DNA from: Lucifugimonas sp038150225
GTDB taxonomy: Bacteria > Chloroflexota > Dehalococcoidia > Lucifugimonadales > Lucifugimonadaceae
Reading direction: 5' to 3'
Assembly (NCBI GenBank): GCA_038150225.1
Contig: JAYQWG010000024.1
Location: forward strand, 1-34,779
Length of the DNA: 34,779 nucleotides
The stretch's first letter is position 1. The number at the start of each line of letters is the position of its first letter. A model generated the notes under the pieces. That model made no database searches. It saw nothing but the letters and a program-made list of their open reading frames with translations, and had not been told where the DNA came from. Position numbers and translations under genes: made by a program. This document shows positions 6,842-14,758 of this stretch, piece after piece.

Positions 6842-7993
6842 CTAGAAATTTTCTTCGTGGTCCCAGGGGTCTTGCGGGGGTAGATCGACATCGAACGGAT
6901 CACCACGGTCTAAACCCAGCTCTTCTGCTTCCTCGGTCACACCTGTCCCGAAATCATCAACCTCTGCTGGATCAGGCAAGTTCGACCAACCTTCGATTTC
7001 AGCCGCCTCGTAACCTTCGAGATCAACACCTGGCAGCGTATCGGCTGAGCCGTACATGCCACGAGCCATCTCAGGTGTCACAACTTCGTCGAGTTCTTCC
7101 TCTTCCTTGAGAATCTGGAGCGACTGCTGAGCCGCTTCAACAACTCTCGGCTCCGAACTTGTGAGCATGCCCTGGAGTTTGTCTTTCGCAACGTCTCCAC
7201 CAATTCGCTCGATGGCTGAAATAGCCGCTAGCTGAACTGTTAGATCGGTATCCTCCAACGAAACGTCCAGGTTTCGCAGGTGCTGTTCATCGCCAACCTC
7301 ACCAATTGCCATTGCAGCTTCGTATCGAACGGCGACAGCATCGTGGTCGAGATCCTGCACTACCTTCTCTGCCCACTTCGGATTAGAAGTACGCCCCATC
7401 GCGAAAATGCTGCTTTGTCGGGCATGAATATCACCTGAATCCCAGGCAGCTTCGATGTAGGGATCTAGCTCTTCACCGCCAAACACTGAAATTGCTTCCA
7501 AAGCCTTCAGTTTTACCGAATCGTATTCGGTCGGATTCTGAAGAACGCCCATGAGTGCGGTTGAAAGAATCTCTGGATCTTTTCGACCGAGCTTCCCTGA
7601 CTGCGCCAAAACAGTAAGGTGAGCAATGGTCTCACCGGCTGCTGTTCGGATATCGATACTTTGATCCTGCTCGAGAATCTTGAGCAATGGTCGGATCAGG
7701 GTTCGATCCTCACTGTCTTCAAGTCCCTTGAGCGCATTTAATCGAACGTCCTCGTTCGGGTGGCTCAGACCCTGTTTGAATATCGCCTCGAATTCGACAT
7801 CCGACTGCTCTTCGCAGAGCGAATCCATCCGGTTGAGCATCTCGGCAACACGTTCACTTGGCCATTCCAGCCAGAGCAGTCCGAATTCGTCCGCTTCGGC
7901 ATTCGTCAAACCAGATAACTCAGGCAAGGCCGAGTAGCTAACTGATTCCTCTTCGTCTTCAGGCAGGAGATTCAGGAACTCATCGAGACCCAT
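6842..7993 (-). CDS. acidic HEAT-repeat protein
   Basis: This 383-residue soluble protein has no signal peptide. Residues 70-300 form tandem HEAT-like helical repeats with recurring D-x-x-V-R-x-x-A-x-x-x-L/I-G patterns, for example E-D-V-R-L-N-A-L-K-G-L, I-D-I-R-T-A-A-G-E-T-I, H-A-R-Q-S-S-I-F-A-M-G, A-V-R-Y-E-A-A-M-A-I-G and T-V-Q-L-A-A-I-S-A-I. HEAT repeats make a curved solenoid for protein-protein contact. The N-terminal 60 residues and especially the last 85 are rich in Asp and Glu and probably disordered, giving a strongly acidic protein. It lies 23 bases after the TldE gene on the same strand and almost certainly shares its transcript. A role as an adaptor or partner of the TldD/TldE protease is an inference from position only. 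Confidence 0.8.
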   Translation of the reverse strand: MGLDEFLNLLPEDEEESVSYSALPELSGLTNAEADEFGLLWLEWPSERVAEMLNRMDSLCEEQSDVEFEAIFKQGLSHPNEDVRLNALKGLEDSEDRTLIRPLLKILEQDQSIDIRTAAGETIAHLTVLAQSGKLGRKDPEILSTALMGVLQNPTEYDSVKLKALEAISVFGGEELDPYIEAAWDSGDIHARQSSIFAMGRTSNPKWAEKVVQDLDHDAVAVRYEAAMAIGEVGDEQHLRNLDVSLEDTDLTVQLAAISAIERIGGDVAKDKLQGMLTSSEPRVVEAAQQSLQILKEEEELDEVVTPEMARGMYGSADTLPGVDLEGYEAAEIEGWSNLPDPAEVDDFGTGVTEEAEELGLDRGDPFDVDLPPQDPWDHEENF

Positions 7994-8016
7994 GATCTAT
8001 TACTCCGTGTGTTCGA

Positions 8017-9339
8017 CTACTCAGACTTTGCTGCAACTTCGACACCCAGACACTGGATTGCCGGGGTGCGCAATGAACCGAACACCCACTCAGGTGAACT
8101 TGAAAGCGATTCAACTTTATCGAGGACTTCGTAGACGTTGCCGGAAATCATCGTGTCCTTGACACGACCGACAACTTCGCCGTTCTCGATCTTGTATCCA
8201 AGCGATACGTTGGCGCGGAAATCACCGCCAAGCTCGTTTCCTTGTCCGGCTCCTAGAAGCTCCTCAACTATGAGTCCTTCTTTGATCCCGCTGATCATCG
8301 TCTCGAAATCGGAATCTCCACCTGCAATGTCGATTACCGAAGTGCCTGGCGACGGAGTAGATGCAAGACCACGACCTGCCGCTCCGGTCGATTTCTTGCC
8401 GAGTTGTCCTGCAGTTTGAAGATCGAGCACAGGACCACCTGCAATACCGTTATCGATTAGAGCCATACGCTGACTGGCAACACCTTCGTCGTCAAACGGA
8501 CGACTACCACTTGCGCCATCAATAAGCGGATCGTCGTAAACGGAAATCCGTTCGTCCATGACCTTCTCGCCCCATCGGTCGATCAGGGGCGACGAACCAT
8601 TTGCAACGTTCTTACCACTGAACCCGGAGAGCAGAGGCGCAATTAGGGTTGCACCAACGCCTCGTGGAGTGAAAATCACCGGCAGGTCACCAGAGTTCGC
8701 AGACGCCTTGGCGAGGTTGTCAGACCATCGCAATGAACGTCGTACGTTCTGGAGAAGTCGGTCGAGTTCATCATCTCCAAAATGATGGCTGGAACCGTAA
8801 CCAGACCAGACGTTCAACATGTCGGTACCACGGATCAGCTGAGCGCCTACGTAGCAGTAGTAACCGGTTTGATCGTACTCGACGTCAATACCGGCTGAAT
8901 TCAGTATTCGACCTCGACCGCTCGACCAACCAACACGTGCGTCGCAAAGCAAATCGGGCCATTCATCGAGCAGTTTTTCGACAAGGCTTTGCCCTACATC
9001 GATCATTTCCTGCTGTGAAATTCGAGTAACCGCAGGATCGTAAATATCGACTGTAGGGTACTCAGCAGGTGCAGGAAAACTGAATGCTGCCTCACTCCCA
9101 AACGGGGCCAGCGAACCGACCCGGCCCACCAGTTCCTCTTCTCGACTCGCGTCAGTCGTTGATGAAAAACCGATTCGACCATCATCGATCACCCGAAGCG
9201 CTACACCTGACGTGTCCCGCCGCATGATTTCCTTGAGTTTGTTCGACTCAAAAGAAACCGGGTGGCTTTCCGATTCAATTCGGTAAACCTCAGCCTGATC
9301 GAACCTTGATGAAGCAGCTTGTAGTAATGACTCGCTCAA
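8017..9339 (-). CDS. pmbA: TldE/PmbA-family protease subunit
   Basis: This 440-residue protein belongs to the PmbA/TldE half of the U62 peptidase family. Recognisable parts are the N-terminal F-E-S-N-K-L-K-E-I-M-R-R-D-T-S-G-V-A-L-R-V segment, V-I-F-T-P-R-G-V-G-A-T-L-I-A-P-L-L near residue 225, and a C-terminal region with E-L-L-G-A-G-Q-G-N and F-R-A-N-V-S-L-G-Y-K-I-E-N-G-E. The metal-binding H-E-x-x-x-H motif of TldD is absent, as expected. In E. coli the TldD-TldE heterodimer is a cytoplasmic metallopeptidase that trims unfolded or short peptides, including microcin B17 precursor and the CcdA antitoxin. The gene starts with TTG after a good ribosome-binding site (GAGGAA) and lies 46 bases after tldD, forming an operon. 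Confidence 0.88.
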   Translation of the reverse strand: MSESLLQAASSRFDQAEVYRIESESHPVSFESNKLKEIMRRDTSGVALRVIDDGRIGFSSTTDASREEELVGRVGSLAPFGSEAAFSFPAPAEYPTVDIYDPAVTRISQQEMIDVGQSLVEKLLDEWPDLLCDARVGWSSGRGRILNSAGIDVEYDQTGYYCYVGAQLIRGTDMLNVWSGYGSSHHFGDDELDRLLQNVRRSLRWSDNLAKASANSGDLPVIFTPRGVGATLIAPLLSGFSGKNVANGSSPLIDRWGEKVMDERISVYDDPLIDGASGSRPFDDEGVASQRMALIDNGIAGGPVLDLQTAGQLGKKSTGAAGRGLASTPSPGTSVIDIAGGDSDFETMISGIKEGLIVEELLGAGQGNELGGDFRANVSLGYKIENGEVVGRVKDTMISGNVYEVLDKVESLSSSPEWVFGSLRTPAIQCLGVEVAAKSE

Positions 9340-9385
9340 ATTATTTCCTCGTAGTTGGAAGATGTCCCGTGATTTTGGTTTGGGA

Positions 9386-10750
9386 TCAAGCTCCCGAGAT
9401 CAGGCAATTCTGGATTCGAATGTGCGGACTACCGTTGGAAACTGGAAGCGGACTTTGTCCGCCCTTTCCGCAACCACCGCCCTGGTTCATATCGAGGTCG
9501 TTCCCGACTCCATCCAGGTTTTGCAGGGTTTCAAACAGGTTTCCGGTAAGCATTACAGGACGAACCGCTTCCTGGATTTCACCGTTGCGGATCATGTACG
9601 CCTCACCGGAGGAGAACGTAAACATCTCGTGCTGAGTCATTCCGCCGTACCAGTTGCGAACGTATACACCATCCTCAACGCCTTCAAGAAGGTCGTCGAG
9701 AGTAGCGTCCCCCGGTTCAATAATCGTGTTGGTCATTCGAACGATCGGTGGGAAGTTGTAACCAATTGCTCGTGCGTTGCCGGTTGGTTGCTCGCCCAAT
9801 TTGGCAGCAGTTTCACGAGAGTGGAGTCGTCCGACAAGCTCTCCTTCTCTAACCAGTGGGGTTCGAGTTGCAGGAGTTCCCTCGTCGTCGTATTTGAAGC
9901 TACCTCGCAAACCGGGGATCGAAGCACCGTCGGTGAAGTTCAGGTGCTTACCACCGAACTTCCGACCCATGTACATGATTTCTTTGAGCTTGTCGTTTTC
10001 GTAAACGTTGTCTCCTTCCGACAGGTGACCAAACGCTTCGTGAACGAAAACTCCAGCAAGAACCGGGTCGAGGATTACTGTCCGCTCGCCACCTTCCAAT
10101 GGCTTTGCATCCAGAAGTCCGACTGCACGCTTCGCAGCGTCAATTACCTGCTCGTCGAGGTCTTTGACGAGATGGTAGTCGCCTTGCGAGCCGATGCTGA
10201 ACCCAGCCTGCTGAACATCGCTTCCTCGACGAGCCTGGGCAGAAATTCGTGAAATGACATGAACTTGCTCTTGCTCGATGTATGAGCCGTCGGAGTTGCC
10301 GAAGAAAGTCTTACGAGAAGTATCACCGTAAATGATGTCGGCACTGTTGATCCCGTCTACCGACCACACAAGATCGTTGTAGTGATCGAACAGCCGTTTC
10401 TTTTCTTCGAGCGAAACAACCTTAGGGTCGTTGACGATATGAGCTGGGACCACATCGACATGAGCCTGGCCATCGCCAATCTCAGTCTTGCTAGTTCCAA
10501 CCGCTTTGCTTTGATCGACAGCGTCTGAAACTTTGGATTCCAGATCTTCCAGGCTGTTGAAGCTGGCAAACCCCCATCCGCCTTTAGTAACGGCGCGGAC
10601 ATTGCCACCGAGTCCGCTGGTTTGGGCGATCGTATCGAGCGATTTTCCTCGATAGGTCAATCGGGAGTTGTCGGTCTCCTCAATTCGAATCTCACAGTAG
10701 TCGGCGCCGTGGTTTTTTAGCGCTGAGTCGATCAGGTCTCGGTACTTCAA
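9386..10750 (-). CDS. tldD: TldD-family metalloprotease subunit
   Basis: This 454-residue protein is the catalytic half of the TldD/TldE pair. The zinc site H-E-A-F-G-H is at residues 237-242 (H-E-x-x-x-H), followed by L-S-E-G-D. The C-terminus carries the conserved glycine- and cysteine-rich stretch G-G-G-C-G-K-G-G-Q-S-P-L-P-V-S-N-G-S, then N-C-L-I-S-G; a C-terminal cysteine is a family zinc ligand. The length is near the usual 450-480 residues. It starts with TTG at 10750 and heads the tldD-pmbA-HEAT operon. No peptide-antibiotic or toxin-antitoxin genes lie nearby, so the substrate is unknown. The 188 bases to the divergent folC hold both promoters. Confidence 0.92.
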   Translation of the reverse strand: MKYRDLIDSALKNHGADYCEIRIEETDNSRLTYRGKSLDTIAQTSGLGGNVRAVTKGGWGFASFNSLEDLESKVSDAVDQSKAVGTSKTEIGDGQAHVDVVPAHIVNDPKVVSLEEKKRLFDHYNDLVWSVDGINSADIIYGDTSRKTFFGNSDGSYIEQEQVHVISRISAQARRGSDVQQAGFSIGSQGDYHLVKDLDEQVIDAAKRAVGLLDAKPLEGGERTVILDPVLAGVFVHEAFGHLSEGDNVYENDKLKEIMYMGRKFGGKHLNFTDGASIPGLRGSFKYDDEGTPATRTPLVREGELVGRLHSRETAAKLGEQPTGNARAIGYNFPPIVRMTNTIIEPGDATLDDLLEGVEDGVYVRNWYGGMTQHEMFTFSSGEAYMIRNGEIQEAVRPVMLTGNLFETLQNLDGVGNDLDMNQGGGCGKGGQSPLPVSNGSPHIRIQNCLISGA

Positions 10751-10830
10751 TTAGAAATCCGTTCTTGGCAACGATGAATCAAGTGGAGAATCTGCGGTGT
10801 GGAAGAGAAATTCGTATACGGCGATTCTCG

Positions 10831-10846
10831 GCTAGGAAATTCTAGC
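10831..10846. promoter_or_regulatory. inverted repeat in the tldD-folC divergent region
   Basis: GCTAG, GAAATT, CTAGC is a 16-base dyad about 80 bases upstream of tldD and 95 upstream of folC. It could be an operator for either gene; no regulator is identified. Confidence 0.25.
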
Positions 10847-10902
10847 AACCGATGCAACAACGTCCGATTCGTAGAGTCACTAAGATTCGGCACGTTGAAA
10901 AC

Positions 10903-10931
10903 TTACAGTTTTGCCTTCTTCGGTCGATAAT
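10903..10931 (+). promoter_or_regulatory. folC promoter, leaderless start
   Basis: TTACAG (10903-10908), a 17-base spacer and GATAAT (10926-10931) form a plausible sigma-70-type promoter. The ATG at 10940 lies eight bases after the -10 box, so the transcript would begin at the start codon. There is no Shine-Dalgarno site. This supports 10940 rather than the TTG at 10931, which overlaps the -10 box. Confidence 0.5.
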
Positions 10932-10939
10932 TGCTCCTA

Positions 10940-12298
10940 ATGTCACTTAGTTACCCGGAAGCTGTATCGCTGCACTTCTCTCTCGCCGATTTCGAACGGA
11001 AGTCGCGAGCAAACGAACCACCCGATTTTCACTTGCTGAGAATCGAGCGGTTGCTTGAGTACATCGGCAACCCGCATCGTGAGCAGAACTACGTCCACGT
11101 TGCCGGAAGCAAAGGCAAAGGCAGTACCTCGGCACTTATCACCTGGGGGCTCACCGAGTGCGGCTACAAGACCGGATTCTTCTCTTCCCCTTCCATTCAC
11201 AAAGTGACCGAACGTTTTCGAGTAAACGGAAAGCCAATTTCTGAATCGGAGTTCGTTGAGCTTGTCGAGAGTATTTGGCCTGCTGTTCAACAGGTCAAAG
11301 ACGACGGTGATATCGGGATAGTTTCCGTATTCGAAATGCAAACGGCGATGGCGTTCCAACACTTCAACAAAGTTGGAGCTGACATTAGCGTCATCGAAGT
11401 TGGGTTAGGCGGTAGGCTCGACTCAACCAATGTTCTCGATCCACTGGTGAGTGTCACAACTCCGATCAGCCTCGATCACGTTGGTGTGCTAGGGAATACG
11501 ATTCCAGAAATCGCCTCTGAAAAAGCCGGAATCATCAAAGCCGGTAAGCCTGTTGTGTCGGCAGGTCAGATCGACGAAGCGTTCGAGGTCATTCAATCAA
11601 CCGCATTAGAACGCGCTAGCAAGTTCACCTACGCACCAGGCAGCTGGAAGATCGAAGTTGAATCCGATCTAGGACTCGACGGCAAAGATCTGATTGCCAG
11701 AAATCCAACCAACGAAGTTCAATTCCATCTAAATCTTCTCGGTGAGCACCAGGTTCAGAACGCACAAACTGCAATCACAGTTTTGTCAGAACTAAACTCA
11801 GCAGGTTTTAAAGTGAACCTCTCAAAAGCCGTAAGTGGATTTGAGAAAGTCGACTGGCCCGCCCGCAACCAGGTTGCAAGCACGAGTCACCCAATTGTGT
11901 TTGTCGATGGGGCACATAACGGGGCGTCCGCAAAAGCATTGAGAGAGTCAGTGATCGAACTATTCCCCCGTCGCTCCGGATTGATTCTCATATTCGGAGC
12001 AATACGAGGTCATGACCCTACTGAAGTAATCTTGGAATTGGAATCTCTCAATCCTCAAATTGTCGTAACCGAATCAAGACATCCCAAAAGTCTCAGTTCG
12101 ACCGAACTGGCGAACAAACTCGCGGAATGTAAAATTAACCCCATTGAGTTGACCACTAATACGAGTGACGCTCTGGTCGCCGCCCGCAAGCTGGCTGATC
12201 CGAGCGACATCATCGTCGGGGCTGGCTCACTTTTTGTAGCAGCAGAAATTGTGGAGATTGAACAGGGTATCGAGCCAGAACTGTATCCAGATCTGTAA
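10940..12298 (+). CDS. folC: folylpolyglutamate synthase / dihydrofolate synthase
   Basis: This 452-residue Mur-ligase-type enzyme adds glutamate to folates, and in bacteria usually also joins dihydropteroate to glutamate, using ATP in the cytoplasm. Visible motifs are the P-loop H-V-A-G-S-K-G-K-G-S-T-S, F-S-S-P-S-I-H-K-V-T-E-R-F, V-I-E-V-G-L-G-G-R-L-D-S-T-N, the metal and carbamate region L-D-H-V-G-V-L-G-N-T-I-P-E-I-A-S-E-K-A-G-I, and V-D-G-A-H-N-G-A-S-A in the C-terminal domain. The family's usual A-G-T-N-G-K-G-S is A-G-S-K-G-K-G-S here, a minor change. The ATG at 10940 is preferred because of the promoter position. fabF follows 12-45 bases downstream on the same strand and is likely co-transcribed. 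Confidence 0.9.
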   Translation: MSLSYPEAVSLHFSLADFERKSRANEPPDFHLLRIERLLEYIGNPHREQNYVHVAGSKGKGSTSALITWGLTECGYKTGFFSSPSIHKVTERFRVNGKPISESEFVELVESIWPAVQQVKDDGDIGIVSVFEMQTAMAFQHFNKVGADISVIEVGLGGRLDSTNVLDPLVSVTTPISLDHVGVLGNTIPEIASEKAGIIKAGKPVVSAGQIDEAFEVIQSTALERASKFTYAPGSWKIEVESDLGLDGKDLIARNPTNEVQFHLNLLGEHQVQNAQTAITVLSELNSAGFKVNLSKAVSGFEKVDWPARNQVASTSHPIVFVDGAHNGASAKALRESVIELFPRRSGLILIFGAIRGHDPTEVILELESLNPQIVVTESRHPKSLSSTELANKLAECKINPIELTTNTSDALVAARKLADPSDIIVGAGSLFVAAEIVEIEQGIEPELYPDL

Positions 12299-12343
12299 TC
12301 ACCTACCGAGGTGCTTGCTCGCGTATCCAGAAACGCATCGCGA

Positions 12344-13597
12344 ATGACCAACGGGAATGACAAGAGAGTTGTAGTTACTGGTCTCGGCGCAATTACGTGC
12401 CTGGGACACTCAGTTGATGAATTTTGGACGGGTCTCAAAGCTGGTAAATCCGGTATTGGAGAGATCAGCCTGGTCAGCCCAGACGGCTTCCCTTGCAAAG
12501 TTTCCGGAGAAATCCGAGATTTCAATCCTGCCGACTACATGGACCGCAAAGAGGCGCGCCGAATGGCGAGGTTCTCGCAGTTCGCACTTGCTGCTTCTAG
12601 CGAAGCAATGAATGATTCCGGTCTCGATCTCGACAATGAAGACCCTGATCGTATTGGTGTTCTCATCGGAAGCGGCTCCGGCGGACTTCCAGAAACCGAC
12701 CAGCAGGCAGAAGTTCGCGTAAAGCGCGGACCGGGTCGAATGAGCCCCTACTACATTCCGATGATGCTCGTGAACATGGCAGCTGCGAATATCTCTCGCA
12801 CGTACGGTCTCACCGGCTACACCAATACTTGTATTACTGCGTGTGCAGCAAGCACTCAATCAGTTGGTGAGGCTTCAGAAATCATTCGCCGTGGGACAGC
12901 CGATGTTGTTGTAACCGGTGGAACTGAAGCCGGGATTTGTGAAATTGGAATGGGTGGCTTCAGCACAATGCACGCCCTGACCACGTGGGATGGCGATCCG
13001 ACACTCGCGAGTCGACCGTTCGATGCTGACCGTGACGGTTTCGCTCCTGCCGAAGGCTCGGGAATCATCATTCTCGAAAGCCTCGAACATGCGCAGGCAC
13101 GAAACGCAAATATTTACGCTGAAATTGCTGGTTGGGGAGTGTCTTCGGATGCTTATCACCTCGTTCAACCGCACCCGGACGGGATTGGCGCAGCCAAGGC
13201 GATGGCTCGGGCGCTCGAGAACTCAGGGCTTGGCATCGAAGATGTGGACTACATCAATGCGCACGGAACTTCGACACCGATCAATGATCGATCTGAAACT
13301 GCGGCAATAAAGAGTCTGTTCGGTGAGCGTGCGTACGACATCCCTATTACCTCAACCAAGTCGATGGTCGGTCACTCACTGGGAGCTTCGGGTTCACTCG
13401 AAGCGATCGCAAGCATCAAGACCATCAACGACAGCATCATTCACCCAACGATTAATCAGGTCACATCAGATCCTGATTGTGATTTGGACTACGTTCCAAA
13501 CACTGCTCGTGAAACGAACGTTGACGTGGTGCTTTCGAACAGCTTCGGATTCGGCGGACAAAACGCCTGCCTGGTGATCAAGAAGTTCACCGCCTAG
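12344..13597 (+). CDS. fabF: beta-ketoacyl-ACP synthase II
   Basis: This protein of about 417 residues is a KAS II condensing enzyme, which elongates acyl-ACP with malonyl-ACP in fatty acid synthesis. It begins R-V-V-V-T-G-L-G-A-I-T-C-L-G. The active-site cysteine is in I-T-A-C-A-A-S (C167 from the ATG). The two catalytic histidines are in N-A-H-G-T-S-T-P and M-V-G-H-S-L-G-A-S-G. It ends with N-S-F-G-F-G-G-Q-N-A-C-L, the glycine-rich family C-terminus. A GTG at 12311 would add 11 residues; the ATG at 12344 fits the family better. No other fatty acid genes are adjacent. It stands behind folC and ends 12 bases from the convergent ABC ATPase. Confidence 0.93.
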   Translation: MTNGNDKRVVVTGLGAITCLGHSVDEFWTGLKAGKSGIGEISLVSPDGFPCKVSGEIRDFNPADYMDRKEARRMARFSQFALAASSEAMNDSGLDLDNEDPDRIGVLIGSGSGGLPETDQQAEVRVKRGPGRMSPYYIPMMLVNMAAANISRTYGLTGYTNTCITACAASTQSVGEASEIIRRGTADVVVTGGTEAGICEIGMGGFSTMHALTTWDGDPTLASRPFDADRDGFAPAEGSGIIILESLEHAQARNANIYAEIAGWGVSSDAYHLVQPHPDGIGAAKAMARALENSGLGIEDVDYINAHGTSTPINDRSETAAIKSLFGERAYDIPITSTKSMVGHSLGASGSLEAIASIKTINDSIIHPTINQVTSDPDCDLDYVPNTARETNVDVVLSNSFGFGGQNACLVIKKFTA

Positions 13598-13609
13598 TCG
13601 ACAGCGGAC

Positions 13610-14758
13610 TTACGCAGGAAAGACGATAACTGCCGCATCATCACGCGGCAGAACGCGTACTCGATCCCCAATTTCCATACCGTTAGCAACTCGCTTGCGA
13701 ACGCGTATTACTGTTCCTGAGTCGAGCTTTACGCTGTACTCACTGAACTCGCCCTCGAACTCTTTCAACTCGACAGTCGCCGTTCGTTGAGTCTCGTCAC
13801 CAGCTGGCTCGATTTCCAACTCAGATGCACGCATCAGAGCAAGCACTTGTCGTCCATCAGACAGCGAGGTTCCGTTCGTAACCCGTGTTGGAAACACACC
13901 GGCTTCGGTAACGACAACTCCACCGCGATAAATCCCTGGGATTAGTTCACACGACCCAATCATTCTTGCAACTTCGGCTGAGACTGGATTCTGGTAGACA
14001 TCTTCCGGAGTGCCAATTTGTTCGATCTTCTGGTCACCCATCACTGCAATGCGATCGGATGTTGCGAGTGCTTCTTCGCGGTCATGAGTCACCAGCAGGG
14101 TTGTCGCTCCGGTTTCCGCAACGATCTGTTTGATGTCTCTCCGCAAAGCTGACCTGAGCTGACGATCCAGGTTGCTGAATGGTTCATCGAGAAGGAGCGC
14201 TACCGGGTCGGGAGCGAGAGCACGAGCGATTGCCACTCGCTGCTGCTGACCACCGGAGAGTTCGTGAACATATCGGTCTTCGTACCCACTCATTCCGACT
14301 AATTTCAAAACGGGTTTGACCCGATTCGCTCTCTCTTCTTTTGGAAGGTCTTTCAGTCCGAATTCAACGTTTTTCGCAACTGTTAGGTGAGGGAATAAGG
14401 CGTAGTCCTGAAACACCAGTCCAGTTCGTCGTTGGTCGGGTGGGACGTGCATAAAAGATGAGCCGACAAGCTGTCCACCTACGCGAACGTATCCATCGGA
14501 GACCTGCTCAAATCCGGCGACCACACGGAGTGCTGTAGTTTTGCCTGCTCCGCTTCGCCCGAGAATACTCACGAACTCGCCAGGACGTACCAGTAGGTTG
14601 AAGCCGGTTATCGAGGGACGGTCTGAGCCCGGGTAACTGCACTCAACATTCTCAAGGTGAATGACACCGGTATCTTCAGACAACGAAGGATTCGTTACAG
14701 CACCACTTTGTGATTGCTGCATCGAGGAATCGGCTGGTTTACTCCAGGGAAATCTCAC
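13610..14758 (-). CDS. fbpC: ABC transporter ATPase, ferric-iron / spermidine-putrescine / sulfate type
   Basis: This 382-residue ATPase has Walker A G-R-S-G-A-G-K-T at residues 67-74, Q-loop V-F-Q-D-Y-A-L-F-P-H, signature L-S-G-G-Q-Q-Q-R-V-A-I-A-R-A-L, Walker B L-L-L-D-E-P-F-S-N-L-D and H-loop V-T-H-D-R-E-E-A. Residues 270-380 form a regulatory TOBE-like C-terminal domain, as in CysA, PotA and FbpC. It drives import through the fused permease encoded just upstream. Its GTG start overlaps the permease TGA by four bases, so translation is coupled. The N-terminal 30 residues are polar and probably disordered. The iron assignment comes from the binding protein in the same operon; the symbol is by analogy. 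Confidence 0.85.
   Translation of the reverse strand: MRFPWSKPADSSMQQSQSGAVTNPSLSEDTGVIHLENVECSYPGSDRPSITGFNLLVRPGEFVSILGRSGAGKTTALRVVAGFEQVSDGYVRVGGQLVGSSFMHVPPDQRRTGLVFQDYALFPHLTVAKNVEFGLKDLPKEERANRVKPVLKLVGMSGYEDRYVHELSGGQQQRVAIARALAPDPVALLLDEPFSNLDRQLRSALRRDIKQIVAETGATTLLVTHDREEALATSDRIAVMGDQKIEQIGTPEDVYQNPVSAEVARMIGSCELIPGIYRGGVVVTEAGVFPTRVTNGTSLSDGRQVLALMRASELEIEPAGDETQRTATVELKEFEGEFSEYSVKLDSGTVIRVRKRVANGMEIGDRVRVLPRDDAAVIVFPA

Noticed and set aside
9362..10252. 296-residue plus-strand frame opposite tldD
   Set aside because: The minus strand encodes a complete TldD with its zinc motif; the plus frame shows no family pattern.
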